64,000 nt of DNA from Halobacteriovorax vibrionivorans (GTDB lineage: Bacteria > Bdellovibrionota > Bacteriovoracia > Bacteriovoracales > Bacteriovoracaceae): positions 727,821-791,820 of the forward strand of contig NZ_QDKL01000003.1 of the NCBI RefSeq assembly GCF_003346865.1, given 5' to 3'. Shown one piece after another: positions 17,189-27,317 of this stretch. Under the pieces are notes generated by a model that was not told the origin of the DNA, did no database searches, and saw only the letters and a list, made by a program, of their open reading frames with translations. A program made the translations under genes and the position numbers. Positions within the stretch are counted from its first letter, which is position 1; each line of letters starts with the position of its first letter.

Positions 17189-18415
17189 TTATCCCCCGAA
17201 ATCATCAAGCATGATGTCGTCGCGCTCAACCCCAAGGTCAAGAAGCATATCGATAACACACTTGTTCATAATTGGAGGACCACATAAGTAGTACTCACAA
17301 TCTTCAGGAGCTGGGTGCTTGCTCAGGTATTCATCATGTAATACTTGGTGAATAAAGCCTGTGTATCCATCCCAATTATCTTCTGGTAGAGCATCTGATA
17401 GAGCAACGTGCCACTTGAAGTTATCATTTTCAGCTTGTAGGCCGTCAAAGTCTTCAACATAGAACATTTCTCTCTTAGAACGTGCACCGTACCAGAAAGT
17501 CATCTTACGATCAGTTTTGATTCTCTTAAGTTGGTCAAAGATATGTGAACGCATTGGCGCCATACCAGCTCCACCACCAACGAAAACCATTTCTTTATCT
17601 GTATCACGAGCAAAGAACTCACCAAATGGACCAGAGATAGTAACTTTATCACCTGGCTTACAGCTAAAGATATATGAAGACATCTTCCCTGGAGGAGTTC
17701 CTTTAGGAGCTCTTGGAGGAGGAGAAGCAATACGCACGTTAAGCATAATGATTCCCTTCTCTTCAGGGTAATTTGCCATCGAGTAGGCTCTAATTGTCTC
17801 TTCGTTTACTGTTGAGTTATATTGCCATAGGTTGAATTGATCCCAATCCCCACGGTACTCTTCTTCAATATCGAAGTCTTTATAATCAATAGAAAGTCCC
17901 GGAGGTCTTTCAATTTGAATATAACCACCAGCTCTAAATGGAACTGATTCACCTTCAGGTAGTTCAAGAACGAATTCTTTAATGAAAGTAGCAACGTTGT
18001 GGTTTGATCTAACCGTACATTCCCACTTCTTAACACCAAAGACAGACTCTTCAACTTCAACTTCCATATCAGTTTTAATACTAACCTGACATGCAAGTCT
18101 TAGACCTTCACGAGCTTCTTTCTTTGAGATATGTGACATTTCAGTTTCTAGGATTTCACCGCCACCTGAGTGAACGTGAACTGTACACTGGCCACAAGTT
18201 CCCCCACCACCACAGGCAGAAGAAACAAATAATTTTTGATCAGCAAGAGCATTAAGTAGCTTCCCTCCAGCAGGGATTTGAACAACTTTCTCACCGTTGA
18301 TCGTTAGTTTAACATCTCCGCTTGATACTAGCTTTGACTTAGCAAAAAGAATAACTAAGACAAGGGCCAGAACCACAACGGTAAACATTAAAACACCAAG
18401 AATAATTGCATTCAT
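17189..18415 (-). CDS. nqrF: Na+-translocating NADH:quinone reductase subunit F
   Basis: 408 residues, the normal length for NqrF. A membrane helix (4-24) is followed by a 2Fe-2S ferredoxin domain with [12 protein letters not shown] and the later Cys in LACQVSI. Then come an FAD-binding domain (RAYSMANYP) and an NADH-binding domain ([19 protein letters not shown]). It accepts electrons from NADH and starts transfer through the complex at the inner membrane. It is the last gene of nqrABCDEF, 25 bases after nqrE. Confidence 0.97.
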   Translation of the reverse strand: MNAIILGVLMFTVVVLALVLVILFAKSKLVSSGDVKLTINGEKVVQIPAGGKLLNALADQKLFVSSACGGGGTCGQCTVHVHSGGGEILETEMSHISKKEAREGLRLACQVSIKTDMEVEVEESVFGVKKWECTVRSNHNVATFIKEFVLELPEGESVPFRAGGYIQIERPPGLSIDYKDFDIEEEYRGDWDQFNLWQYNSTVNEETIRAYSMANYPEEKGIIMLNVRIASPPPRAPKGTPPGKMSSYIFSCKPGDKVTISGPFGEFFARDTDKEMVFVGGGAGMAPMRSHIFDQLKRIKTDRKMTFWYGARSKREMFYVEDFDGLQAENDNFKWHVALSDALPEDNWDGYTGFIHQVLHDEYLSKHPAPEDCEYYLCGPPIMNKCVIDMLLDLGVERDDIMLDDFGG

Positions 18416-18440
18416 AATATTTCCTTTTTATTACTTACCG

Positions 18441-19052
18441 TTAAAGTTGGATCCCAGAGAAACTTAAGAAACCAAGGGCCATAAGACCTACAGTGATAAA
18501 AGTAATCCCTAGACCTTTAAGTCCGTCTGGAACATCACTGTACTTCATTTTCTCTCTAATACCTGCAAGAGCTGCAATCGCTAAGGCCCAACCAAATCCT
18601 GAACCTAGACCGAAAACAACAGACTCTCCAAATGTGTAATCTCTTTCCACCATAAATAATGAACCACCAAGGATGGCACAGTTTACAGTAATAAGTGGAA
18701 GGAAGATCCCAAGAGCGTTATAAAGAGCAGGCATGTACTTATCAAGGAACATTTCCAGGATTTGTACCATTGCCGCAATAACACCGATGTAACAGATAAG
18801 TCCTAGGAATGATAAATCAGTTCCTGGCATACCTGCCCAAGCAAGTGCATTGTCTTTTAATAAGTAATTATAAAGTAAGTTATTGACTGGAATTGTAATT
18901 GTTTGAACAACAACAACCGCAACACCAAGACCTAGTGAAGTCTTAACTTTCTTTGATACCGCTAGGAATGTACACATACCTAGGAAGAAAGCTAGAGCTA
19001 AGTTTTCAATAAATACTGCTTTTATAAATAGACTAAGATAATGTTCTAACAT
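18441..19052 (-). CDS. nqrE: Na+-translocating NADH:quinone reductase subunit E
   Basis: 203 residues with six membrane helices. The start ([20 protein letters not shown]), with the conserved [12 protein letters not shown] segment, and the [10 protein letters not shown] segment identify NqrE. With NqrD it forms a pseudo-symmetric membrane unit carrying iron between the subunits. It lies 13 bases after nqrD and 25 bases before nqrF. Confidence 0.96.
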   Translation of the reverse strand: MLEHYLSLFIKAVFIENLALAFFLGMCTFLAVSKKVKTSLGLGVAVVVVQTITIPVNNLLYNYLLKDNALAWAGMPGTDLSFLGLICYIGVIAAMVQILEMFLDKYMPALYNALGIFLPLITVNCAILGGSLFMVERDYTFGESVVFGLGSGFGWALAIAALAGIREKMKYSDVPDGLKGLGITFITVGLMALGFLSFSGIQL

Positions 19053-19065
19053 ATTTCACCTACCC

Positions 19066-19683
19066 TTACATTTCTTCTATTTGATCTTTCTTCCAAGTAC
19101 GTAGACCCCAGATGAAAAAACCAATTAAGAAGAACGCAGATGGTGCAAGAAGTGCCATACCATTAGTTTGGTACCAACCACCTTCTCCAGTTGTTGCTAA
19201 AATAGAAACTCCAAATAGCTTTCCTGAACCAAGAAGCTCTCTAAAGAATCCAACAAATACTAATACAATTGAATAACCAATACCGTTACCAATACCATCA
19301 AAGAATGACATGATTGGTGGGTTCTTCATTGCATATGCTTCTGCACGTCCCATAACGATACAGTTAGTAATAATTAGACCAATGTAAACTGACATCGACT
19401 TTGCAACATCATAAACATAAGCTTTTAAAAGCTGGTCAGTAACAATTACAAGTGAAGCAATGATCGTCATCATAACGATGATACGAATTGCACTTGGAAC
19501 GTGATTTCTAATTAGCGATACAAATAAGTTTGCAAATGCACAAACTAATGTAACGGCCAAACACATAACTGCAACTGATTCCATTTTAGTTGTTACGGCA
19601 AGGGCCGAACAAATACCAAGAATCTGAAGAGCAATTGGGTTATTTTCAAATAATGGGTTAAGAACTGTTTCTTTTAATTTCAT
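19066..19683 (-). CDS. nqrD: Na+-translocating NADH:quinone reductase subunit D
   Basis: 205 residues with six membrane helices. The [18 protein letters not shown] and [12 protein letters not shown] segments are typical of NqrD/RnfE, and the nqr context decides the name. The start codon overlaps the nqrC stop codon by one base (TAATG), which suggests translational coupling. Confidence 0.96.
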   Translation of the reverse strand: MKLKETVLNPLFENNPIALQILGICSALAVTTKMESVAVMCLAVTLVCAFANLFVSLIRNHVPSAIRIIVMMTIIASLVIVTDQLLKAYVYDVAKSMSVYIGLIITNCIVMGRAEAYAMKNPPIMSFFDGIGNGIGYSIVLVFVGFFRELLGSGKLFGVSILATTGEGGWYQTNGMALLAPSAFFLIGFFIWGLRTWKKDQIEEM

Positions 19684-20456
19684 TATTCACCCCCACCTTG
19701 AGTATATTTATCAATAAATGGTCCGTATGCGTCGTCCCCCATCCAGTAGCGAACAGTTCCTGTTACACCATTAGCTGTAAGAGTTGCACCTGAAAGACCG
19801 TCGATATCAAATTTGCTAGCATCGCGTGCTTCACCTTTGATAACTTGAATTTGAGGATTTCCATTTTCACCAAAGATCTTCTTACCTGGCCAAACTGCTC
19901 TCCACTGAGGATTATCAATTTCACCACCAAGACCTGGAGTTTCACCGTGAGCGTAGAATCCAATACCTTTTACAGTATTTAGGTCTGTTTCAAGAACTAG
20001 GAAACCGTACATTGTTGACCAAAGACCTTTACCGTGAATTGGGAAAACTACTGATTTCGTTTCTTCACCGTCTTTTACAAAGTATACTTTTCCGTATTTT
20101 GCACGAACCTTAATATTTCCAAGATCTTCGTCTGAAGGAATCTTGTAATTTCTTTTTGGATCTTTAGCCGCTTTGTTTGCATCGTATTCAGATGGCTTAA
20201 TATCTGTTACGTACTCACCAGTTTTAAGATCAACAAGTTTAGCTTCGATTTGCTTATAAGCTTCCTCAATCTCTTTCTTCTGAGCTGTTGATTCAACAAT
20301 CCCAGCAGTCATAAGAAGGTTCTTCTTAATATCTAAAGCTTTGTTTTCTTCTTGAAGTGGTCTTAATGAAACCGCTGACCAAGATACGACAACTGAACAT
20401 ACAACACATAGGATTGTTGCTACGATCAGAGTTTTTGCAGTACTATCATTACTCAT
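19683..20456 (-). CDS. nqrC: Na+-translocating NADH:quinone reductase subunit C
   Basis: 257 residues from the ATG at 20456. The frame is open 24 codons further upstream, but that part overlaps nqrB, and a GGGGG ribosome site lies just before the chosen ATG. There is one membrane helix (about 8-28), then a periplasmic FMN-binding domain. The motif [12 protein letters not shown] holds the threonine that takes covalent FMN, which needs an ApbE flavin transferase not seen in this window. Confidence 0.96.
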   Translation of the reverse strand: MSNDSTAKTLIVATILCVVCSVVVSWSAVSLRPLQEENKALDIKKNLLMTAGIVESTAQKKEIEEAYKQIEAKLVDLKTGEYVTDIKPSEYDANKAAKDPKRNYKIPSDEDLGNIKVRAKYGKVYFVKDGEETKSVVFPIHGKGLWSTMYGFLVLETDLNTVKGIGFYAHGETPGLGGEIDNPQWRAVWPGKKIFGENGNPQIQVIKGEARDASKFDIDGLSGATLTANGVTGTVRYWMGDDAYGPFIDKYTQGGGE

Positions 20457-20466
20457 CACTGCCCCC

Positions 20467-21666
20467 TTATACCGTCTTGTATCCATTTGCACGTTTCTTG
20501 ATATTACCTTGAATAATAAAGTAATCAATTAATGGTGCAAAACAGTTTCCGAAAAGGATTGCAAGCATAGTACCTTCTGGGAAAGCTGGGTTAATAACAC
20601 GAACAAGGATAACCATGAAACCGATTAAAGCACCATAGAACCAATGTCCTTTTGTCGTCATAGAAGCTGATACTGGATCTGTTGCCATAAATACTGTACC
20701 AAATGCAAAACCACCAATCACTAAGTGCCAAAGTGGAGTTACAGAGAACATCATATTTGTATCAGATCCGATAATATTTAAAAGACCTGATGTTGCAACA
20801 GCAGCAAGTGTCATCGAAAGCATGATTCTCCAAGAACCAATTCCTGCAATGATTAGAATTGCAGCACCGATTAAACAAGCAAGAGCTGATGTCTCACCCA
20901 TTGAACCTGGGATGAATCCTAAGAAAGCATCTTTCATTGAAACAGTGATTGCTTCAACTCCACCAAGAGCAGCTTGTGAAAGAGCTGTTGCTCCAGTGAA
21001 TCCGTCAACTGCAGTCCAAACCGCATCCCCTGAAATTTGTGCAGGGTAAGCAAAGAAAAGGAATGCACGAGCAGTAAGAGCTGGGTTTAGGAAGTTTTTC
21101 CCTGTACCACCAAATACCTCTTTACCGATTAGAACACCGAAAGAGATACCGACAGCAACCTGCCATAATGGAATTGTTGGAGGAAGAGTTAGAGGGAAAA
21201 GAAGACCTGTAACAAGGAAACCTTCATTAATTTCATGTCCTCTAACGATTGCAAATAATGCTTCCCAGAAACCACCAGCAATTTGAGTTACTAGAAAGAT
21301 TGGGAAGAAGTATAAGAATCCGTGTAATAAGTTAGCTAGTAAGCTCTCTGGTGAGAAACCTGCTCCAAGTGCCATGATGATATCAGCACGCCAACCTTCA
21401 GGAGTCATTCCAGCAGCTGCAAGAGCAGAGTTTGCTTGAAGACCTGTGTTGTACATTGCCATAAATACCGCAGGCATAAGAGCGATAGCAACTGTGATCA
21501 TTAATCTTTTTAAATCAAGTGCATCTCTAACATGAACTGAACCTTTAGCGACTCCACCTGGAGTATAAAGGAATGTATCGATCATTTCATATACAGCATA
21601 AAATTTTTCGAACTTCCCGCCTTTAGCGAAGTTATCATGTTGAGAATCTAGAAGTTTGCGCAACAT
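20467..21666 (-). CDS. nqrB: Na+-translocating NADH:quinone reductase subunit B
   Basis: 399 residues, about ten membrane helices. It has [11 protein letters not shown], which contains the threonine for covalent FMN, the [17 protein letters not shown] segment, and GHEINEG. NqrB carries riboflavin and FMN and houses the Na+ path and quinone site. It lies 5 bases after nqrA and 10 bases before nqrC. Confidence 0.97.
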   Translation of the reverse strand: MLRKLLDSQHDNFAKGGKFEKFYAVYEMIDTFLYTPGGVAKGSVHVRDALDLKRLMITVAIALMPAVFMAMYNTGLQANSALAAAGMTPEGWRADIIMALGAGFSPESLLANLLHGFLYFFPIFLVTQIAGGFWEALFAIVRGHEINEGFLVTGLLFPLTLPPTIPLWQVAVGISFGVLIGKEVFGGTGKNFLNPALTARAFLFFAYPAQISGDAVWTAVDGFTGATALSQAALGGVEAITVSMKDAFLGFIPGSMGETSALACLIGAAILIIAGIGSWRIMLSMTLAAVATSGLLNIIGSDTNMMFSVTPLWHLVIGGFAFGTVFMATDPVSASMTTKGHWFYGALIGFMVILVRVINPAFPEGTMLAILFGNCFAPLIDYFIIQGNIKKRANGYKTV

Positions 21667-21671
21667 TGTAA

Positions 21672-23015
21672 TTATCCTTCTTTCTCAATAATAGTTAAAC
21701 TTTCTCTTAGAGCTGGTCCGAAATCAACTTTACCAGGGCTTACGAAAGTACAAAGAGCTAGATCTTCTTCGTCTAGTTCAAGACAACCAAGCTCGATAGC
21801 GTAGTCATTATCTTTCGTTACAAGTGCTCTTAGAAGTTGAGTTGGAAGCATATCTAGAGGCATTACTTTTTCAAATGATCCAACCGGAACCATCGCTCTA
21901 TCAGAACCATGAGTAGCAGTTGTGAAATTGAAAATTTGCCCAGGCTTTAACCAGTGAAGGAATGTACGCTTAACAGAGAATTTATTAAGACCTGGCTTGT
22001 GCCATCCTAAGAACTCTCTTTCACGCCCTTCAGCTAGAAGAGTAATTTGGTTATGAAAACGACCAAGATAAGCAAATGAACCGGCCATTGCACGTCCACT
22101 GAAAACTGAACCTGAAACAACTCTTACCTCACCTTGTCCAACTTTACCTGAAGTTACTTCACCTAAGTGAGCTCCTGGGATTGTCTTAACAAGAGTTGGG
22201 TTTACAGAAGCTGGTCCTGCAATAGAGATAATTCTCTCTGTTGAAAGCTCACCTGTTGTAAATAGCTTACCGATAGCAATTACATCTTGATAATTAATTG
22301 ACCATACCGTCTTTTTATTACTTACAGGATCTACAAAGTGAATGTGAGTACCAGCATTACCTGCAGGGTGAACACCAGCAAATTCCTTTGTTTCAACTTT
22401 TGTCGTAGTAGGTTTTGGAATATTACTTCCAGCTGCCTTACAAACATAAGTCTTTCCATCAGTAAGTTTTGAGATAATTTCAATACCGTTTGTGAAGTCT
22501 TCACCTGCTTGTGCGATAACAACTGCAGGATCAGCAGCAAGTGGATTTGTATCCATAGCTGTAATGAAAATAGAACTTGGCTCTGATCCAAGATCTGGAG
22601 CTTTTGAAAATGGCCTTGTTTTAAATGTTGGCCACAGTCCCGACTCAACTAAAAGAGACTGAACGTCTTCTCTAGATAAATCCTTAACTCCTGTTCCTTT
22701 GTAGTTTTCAAAAGTAACTTGCTCATTACCTGAAACTTCAATTACTAAAGTTTCAAACGCTCTTCTTGCCCCACGGTTAATTTCAATAACCTTACCGCTG
22801 ATTGGTGCTGTATAAAGTACACCTTCAACTTTCTTACAAGAAAATAACGCTTGTCCTTTCTTTACTTCGTCGCCAACTTGAACAATCATTGTTGGTTTCA
22901 TTCCAACATAGTCTGGTCCAGTAAGGGCAACTTTAGTCACTTGAGGTCCTGCCTCAATCTTTTGTGATGGCTTCCCACTGATAGGAAGATCCAATCCTCT
23001 CTTAATGTGAATCAT
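21672..23015 (-). CDS. nqrA: Na+-translocating NADH:quinone reductase subunit A
   Basis: 447 residues, normal for NqrA. The start ([16 protein letters not shown]), the biotinyl-like hybrid domain with [18 protein letters not shown], and [10 protein letters not shown] are family features. It is the peripheral subunit without cofactors. It is the first gene; the 172 bases upstream are very AT-rich and should hold the operon promoter, though no -35/-10 pair stands out. Only a weak GGGA ribosome site precedes the start. Confidence 0.97.
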   Translation of the reverse strand: MIHIKRGLDLPISGKPSQKIEAGPQVTKVALTGPDYVGMKPTMIVQVGDEVKKGQALFSCKKVEGVLYTAPISGKVIEINRGARRAFETLVIEVSGNEQVTFENYKGTGVKDLSREDVQSLLVESGLWPTFKTRPFSKAPDLGSEPSSIFITAMDTNPLAADPAVVIAQAGEDFTNGIEIISKLTDGKTYVCKAAGSNIPKPTTTKVETKEFAGVHPAGNAGTHIHFVDPVSNKKTVWSINYQDVIAIGKLFTTGELSTERIISIAGPASVNPTLVKTIPGAHLGEVTSGKVGQGEVRVVSGSVFSGRAMAGSFAYLGRFHNQITLLAEGREREFLGWHKPGLNKFSVKRTFLHWLKPGQIFNFTTATHGSDRAMVPVGSFEKVMPLDMLPTQLLRALVTKDNDYAIELGCLELDEEDLALCTFVSPGKVDFGPALRESLTIIEKEG

Positions 23016-23187
23016 AGCGACAAATCCCGTTATTTTGGTTTGTTAACAATAAAATAAAATTTGAAATTATTAATTTTTTAACAGAAATACATAAAGTTGT
23101 AACCCTAATTTTAACTAGTTTAACCATTAAGATTGGCCTTTATTACGAGACCATCATGCGTCAAAACGAAGGCTATTTAGTTACGAT

Positions 23188-23670
23188 TTATTTACCGCAA
23201 CACTTCTTGTATTTCTTCCCTGAGCCACATGGACATGGATCATTTCGTCCAACTTTAGCTCCGTCTCTTTTAACCTGCGCTACAATGGGCTCTCCGTCTA
23301 CGAAGAACCAATCTCCGTCAATTTTTACGAACTCAGAACGCTCATAATGCACATGGTCTTGTCCACCTAGGCCAAAAGTTGCTTTAAACTCAACCATTCC
23401 CCAATCATCTCTTTCTGTTCCCTCTGCAGTGTCGACTATTTCAAGTCCTTTCCACTCAGATTGTGATGACCAAGCCTTAATTTCGTTTACATCCATATCT
23501 TCACGATGATCTGGGTGCGTTGAATCAACAATAAAGTCGATATCCCCAGTTGTGTAAGAAGAATAACGTGCGCGCATTAGAAGTGCGGCCGTCTTTGCTT
23601 TTGTTTCACCTTTAATAATTGGTAAACAACATTTTTCTAAACTCTCTCCAAGTCCACATGGACAACTCAT
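23188..23670 (-). CDS. ychJ: YchJ-family SEC-C metal-binding protein
   Basis: 160 residues from ATG 23670, which has a GGAG ribosome site 6 bases before it; an in-frame ATG at 23682 is less well placed. An N-terminal SEC-C-like cysteine cluster (CPCGLG...CC) is followed by an NTF2-like domain ([20 protein letters not shown]). A second SEC-C motif sits at the end ([17 protein letters not shown]), binding zinc. This two-SEC-C plus NTF2-like layout is the UPF0225/YchJ family. The gene follows the methyltransferase by 12 bases. Biochemical role unknown. Confidence 0.9.
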   Translation of the reverse strand: MSCPCGLGESLEKCCLPIIKGETKAKTAALLMRARYSSYTTGDIDFIVDSTHPDHREDMDVNEIKAWSSQSEWKGLEIVDTAEGTERDDWGMVEFKATFGLGGQDHVHYERSEFVKIDGDWFFVDGEPIVAQVKRDGAKVGRNDPCPCGSGKKYKKCCGK

Positions 23671-23682
23671 AATAAACTCCAT

Positions 23683-24345
23683 TTAAAATCGATATAATAA
23701 GTCGGTAAAATTAGTGTTTGTTTCATCAAAATATACCTTGCTTTCTAGTAGTCGACTAGAAATAAATGTGAAGTGCGGCTTGAGCATCTTTTGATACTTT
23801 GTACGACTTCGTCTTATGGCATATTCATCTTTGAACTCAAGATCTTCTATTTGGCGATCGAGTTCCTTATCGGTAGGTACAGTCAAATAAAGATACTTTG
23901 CTCGATTTGCTAAAATTGGCAAACAATACTCTAGCTCTTCATCTGTGAGGTATTGAAAAACAGAAGTACAAACGGCCAAATCAAAGGACTTCTTTTTGTC
24001 TTTATTGCGTTCACACCATGAAACTAAATCTGTTTTTTCTAGCTTAAATTTAGTTGATGGAATTTTATTGATGTCACGCTTCTTAACAATATTGTAAGCA
24101 TGTTCACTGGGTTCAATTCCATGGGCCTTATATGGTTTAAACTCATCGAGAAGTGCCTCAAATAAGTGTCCCAGGCCAAAGCCGAGATCAATTATTGAAC
24201 TTATATCAATATACTCCATACCAAATAGATACTTAATATAACCAACGTGCTCTTTGGCATTTCCAATACCATCCATATCATCGGCATCTTCGTAATTTAC
24301 GTCCCAATAATCTTTGGAAAAGCCTTTAGCTCCCAACTCTTTCAC
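23683..24345 (-). CDS. Class I SAM-dependent methyltransferase
   Basis: 220 residues. The SAM-binding glycine loop is IDLGFGLGHLFEALL (about 52-66), followed by an acidic position after the second strand (GIEPS) and LAVCTSVFQYL as the motif IV/post strand. No target-binding domain is recognised, so the substrate is unknown. Its start overlaps the MATE gene stop by 4 bases, and ychJ follows closely. Confidence 0.82.
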   Translation of the reverse strand: MKELGAKGFSKDYWDVNYEDADDMDGIGNAKEHVGYIKYLFGMEYIDISSIIDLGFGLGHLFEALLDEFKPYKAHGIEPSEHAYNIVKKRDINKIPSTKFKLEKTDLVSWCERNKDKKKSFDLAVCTSVFQYLTDEELEYCLPILANRAKYLYLTVPTDKELDRQIEDLEFKDEYAIRRSRTKYQKMLKPHFTFISSRLLESKVYFDETNTNFTDLLYRF

Positions 24346-25652
24346 AACTCACTCACCTTTAGTGTTTTATTAATTAAATAGGCATTTGATATCAATCGAT
24401 AGATTCCTACAGAAAAAATAGCTGACCATAGCAATAGAAACGACTGATAAGTAAAACTTAAATAAATAAGAGGCAGAAAACAAGTAAAGAAAGCAATGAC
24501 CATATGCTTGCCTAAGAAATCAAAGCGATTAATTCCAAACACCAGTCCGTCATAGACATACGCAATGGAAGCAGGAATTTGGACGATGGCCAAGAAAACA
24601 ATGACCCCTTTAATCATCTCATAAATCGACTGATCATAAGTAAATAGTCCAATGAGAAAGCGGTTAGCTGTTAAGAAAAGAATGCAAAAAATAACTCCAA
24701 CAACAGCACCCATTATTAAGAGTTTTCTAAAGATTTCTTTAAGATTCTCATGTCCCTTATTTCCATACAAACTACCACCAATAATATTTCCCGATGTAGC
24801 AATGCCATCGGTAAAAAAAGATGCAAAAAGCCATAAATTCAATATCACTTGATGGGCAGCAAGCGCCTTAATTGAGATTGAACTTGCAACTTTTGTAGCA
24901 AGAAAGAAACTTGTGGTTAAGAAAGCTGAGCGCATAAATACATTCAATGAATTCTTGCCCATATGAAATGCGTCTTCTAGAGCAATCTTGCTTTTAATAA
25001 AAAGGCCTTTTAAAGACTTCTGATTAAGAACGAGGAAAAGGGCAATAAGAAGACCAAGTGCATTTGCAATAATAGTAGCTGCTGCAACTGATGCCAGTCC
25101 ACCATCAAAGATATAAAGACCTAAGTAGGATAGAATAATATTAGTAAGTGTTGTGAAGCCAATAATATAGAGAACTGTTCTGACCTCGGCCATGCCTCTT
25201 AATATGGATAGTGCAGACATAAAAAGTAGGATAAATGTATGGCCATATATTCGAGTTAAGAAGTACTCATCACATTGTTTATAAAGTTTAGGGTCTACTG
25301 AAAGAAATTGGTAAATATAATCTCTAAATGGTGCAAGAAAAATACTTAAAATAAGTCCTAGGGCCAGAGCAATTAAGAAAGTAACTTTAATAAGAGAGAC
25401 CACTCGAGGAAAGTCTTTTTTGCCGAGCTTTTGTGAAATTGCTTGAATTGGTGCATGAACTAAGAAGTTAAACATCCAAGTTAATGATGAGATGATTGAT
25501 ACTCCTACGGCCATTGCCGCAAGCATCTGTGTATCATAATTTCCAACTAAGGCCGTATCAACAATTGAACTTAAGGGCTCTAGCATTGATGCTAGAATAG
25601 AAGGCAAAGAAAGGGCCCATAGGCCCTTATAAGATAACCAATCTCGATTCAT
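24342..25652 (-). CDS. MATE-family multidrug/organic cation exporter
   Basis: 436 residues with 12 predicted membrane helices. The N-terminal segment with PSILASMLEPLSSIVDTALVG (split over helix 1) and a second repeat with LTTSFFLATKVASS match the DinF-like branch of MATE exporters. These use an H+ or Na+ gradient; a Na+ gradient from NQR would be available. It overlaps the methyltransferase gene and sits 16 bases after the small membrane gene. Confidence 0.9.
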   Translation of the reverse strand: MNRDWLSYKGLWALSLPSILASMLEPLSSIVDTALVGNYDTQMLAAMAVGVSIISSLTWMFNFLVHAPIQAISQKLGKKDFPRVVSLIKVTFLIALALGLILSIFLAPFRDYIYQFLSVDPKLYKQCDEYFLTRIYGHTFILLFMSALSILRGMAEVRTVLYIIGFTTLTNIILSYLGLYIFDGGLASVAAATIIANALGLLIALFLVLNQKSLKGLFIKSKIALEDAFHMGKNSLNVFMRSAFLTTSFFLATKVASSISIKALAAHQVILNLWLFASFFTDGIATSGNIIGGSLYGNKGHENLKEIFRKLLIMGAVVGVIFCILFLTANRFLIGLFTYDQSIYEMIKGVIVFLAIVQIPASIAYVYDGLVFGINRFDFLGKHMVIAFFTCFLPLIYLSFTYQSFLLLWSAIFSVGIYRLISNAYLINKTLKVSEL

Positions 25653-25668
25653 AGATTGAATTACTTGA

Positions 25669-26022
25669 TTAGTACTTTGTTACAGCAGAAAAAATTGCAA
25701 CAAAGATAAGTGCTAAGATAAGACCTAGACCAGCAAGTCTATTATTCTTCATTCTCTTAGCTAAAATTGGTCCAAGTGCTGAAACAGCTACCCATAAACC
25801 AACTTTTACTTTTACCCACATTGGCCAACCTTCACCGTGGCTTACACCAATACGAGCTAAAAGCCCCATACCACCTACAAATAGTAGGAAACTTGCAATA
25901 CCTGAAGTTATTTTTAGCAACTTCGAGTTATTACCTTGAGGGCCAACAAATTGCGGTGCAAAAGCTGCAACCATTAGTACTAACATAAAAACGTGAAGTA
26001 CTTTGTAAAATTCATAACTCAT
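25669..26022 (-). CDS. Small four-helix membrane protein (SirB2-like)
   Basis: 117 residues with four membrane helices. Conserved-looking histidines near the start (KVLHVFML) and in the middle (GVSHGEGWPMWVKVK) resemble SirB2/CopD-like small membrane proteins. Function unknown. The start overlaps the stop of the K+ channel gene by 4 bases, so the channel, this protein, MATE, methyltransferase and ychJ may form one operon. Confidence 0.65.
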   Translation of the reverse strand: MSYEFYKVLHVFMLVLMVAAFAPQFVGPQGNNSKLLKITSGIASFLLFVGGMGLLARIGVSHGEGWPMWVKVKVGLWVAVSALGPILAKRMKNNRLAGLGLILALIFVAIFSAVTKY

Positions 26023-26558
26023 TCTTCTTCTCCATTATTCTCTTCTTCTAAACTTGTCAGTCTGTCGTTAATACAGTTTAAAGTCTTATTGATTCTAGCT
26101 AATTCTCTTTCTATCATTAAATCTTCACGGTGTAAGCTTGTTTGCATTCCCTCAACATTTTTCTTTAACACCTTTACGCGGTGGCCAATAGTTAGAAATT
26201 CTCTTCCAAGCATAACATTGGCAAAGATGGCAGTATATGTAGCAAATAATCCTGTACCAAGAATCATTAGAAAAACTGCAACCACCCTTCCCGAAAATGT
26301 CACAGGTGTAACATCTCCATATCCAACGGTTGTGATAGTAGTAAATGCCCACCAAATTGAGTCACTAATAGTTGTCACGTTAGGATTATGACCCTTTTCG
26401 AAATGAAAGAAAGTATAGGCAAAAATTAAAACACCACTATTACCTAGGAAAGTAATAACCCAGAAAGGAACAGTCTTGAACAAGTAGATAAATCGTTCAA
26501 AGAATATGTTGATGCTTGAGCGCAAATTGACCTCTATTATAAATTTAGGATTTAACAT
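26019..26558 (-). CDS. Two-helix potassium channel
   Basis: 179 residues from ATG 26558; the frame is open further upstream, but that would run into the divergent gene. TM1 is at about 20-42, the pore helix and selectivity filter are TTITTVGYGDVTP, and TM2 follows (VVAVFLMILGTGLFATYTAIF). The C-terminal 60 residues form a coiled-coil with charged end (EEENNGEEE) and no RCK domain. This is a KcsA/MthK-like pore with a coiled-coil tetramerisation stalk. Only 12 bases separate its start from the divergent gene at 26571. Confidence 0.85.
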   Translation of the reverse strand: MLNPKFIIEVNLRSSINIFFERFIYLFKTVPFWVITFLGNSGVLIFAYTFFHFEKGHNPNVTTISDSIWWAFTTITTVGYGDVTPVTFSGRVVAVFLMILGTGLFATYTAIFANVMLGREFLTIGHRVKVLKKNVEGMQTSLHREDLMIERELARINKTLNCINDRLTSLEEENNGEEE

Positions 26559-26570
26559 ATAATATTGAAT

Positions 26571-27311
26571 ATGAGCTACTTTGGGAATAGTAATAAGGGT
26601 GAAAAGATATATCGCGGTGCGTACAACTACTACCGTAAAGATAACCTTTATGCTGAAGAAACATTTGAAGTCTATCGCAGGCCAAAATTCCATCAGATCT
26701 ATTTTGAGGGTGAAATGCTAGCGCGTGTAATGACTGGGGAACTTTTAAAGGTCCACGTGGCCTATACAGTTGATAAGGAATACACTCCAATAAAAGTTAA
26801 TATTGTGAAGTCACTTGGTGAACAAGTTTCAAAAGAAATCTTTCTCTTTGATCACTCCAATAGTGAACTTAAGTATCAATTTGAATGTGGTGATATCGTT
26901 AAGACTGAATCAATTGCAACCTCGCCTAAGTTCTTTGTCACAACTCCCCTAAGTTGTTGCTCAATGCTTTTCTTATGGTCAAAGAAGTTTGATTCCGTAG
27001 GAAAGAATTTTTACTCTTTCTTTTCAACAAATAATCAATGGACGTATTCTGGACCGATTATCAATAATAATATTGTTGTTGAAAGAGTTGCCCAGACTTC
27101 AGAAAATATCAAAATTGACGGCAGTACCGTTACTGCCGTTCAGTATAAGCTATTTGAAAAAATTGAATCTAATGATCCAAAAGAATTGAAAGAGACTCCA
27201 GAAATGTTAAATATCTGGCTATCTCAACACCAAACAATTCCCTACATTATTAAGGATAATAAAGGCACAAATATCACAATTAAGTATCTCAATAATCTGG
27301 ATACTATTTAA
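26571..27311 (+). CDS. Hypothetical cytoplasmic protein, DUF3108-like character
   Basis: 246 residues from ATG 26571 (a TTG lies 6 bases earlier). No signal peptide or membrane helix. The central part is strand-rich with VHVAYTVDKEYTPIKVNI, reminiscent of DUF3108-type beta-barrel proteins, but I do not recognise it with certainty. It lies alone between the divergent K+ channel and the convergent helicase gene (6-base gap). Confidence 0.6.
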   Translation: MSYFGNSNKGEKIYRGAYNYYRKDNLYAEETFEVYRRPKFHQIYFEGEMLARVMTGELLKVHVAYTVDKEYTPIKVNIVKSLGEQVSKEIFLFDHSNSELKYQFECGDIVKTESIATSPKFFVTTPLSCCSMLFLWSKKFDSVGKNFYSFFSTNNQWTYSGPIINNNIVVERVAQTSENIKIDGSTVTAVQYKLFEKIESNDPKELKETPEMLNIWLSQHQTIPYIIKDNKGTNITIKYLNNLDTI

Positions 27312-27317
27312 GATAGC

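Noticed and set aside
17189..23015. Rnf complex instead of NQR
   Set aside because: NqrA, NqrF with FAD/NADH domains and the A-B-C-D-E-F order are those of NQR; Rnf-specific RnfB/RnfC are absent.
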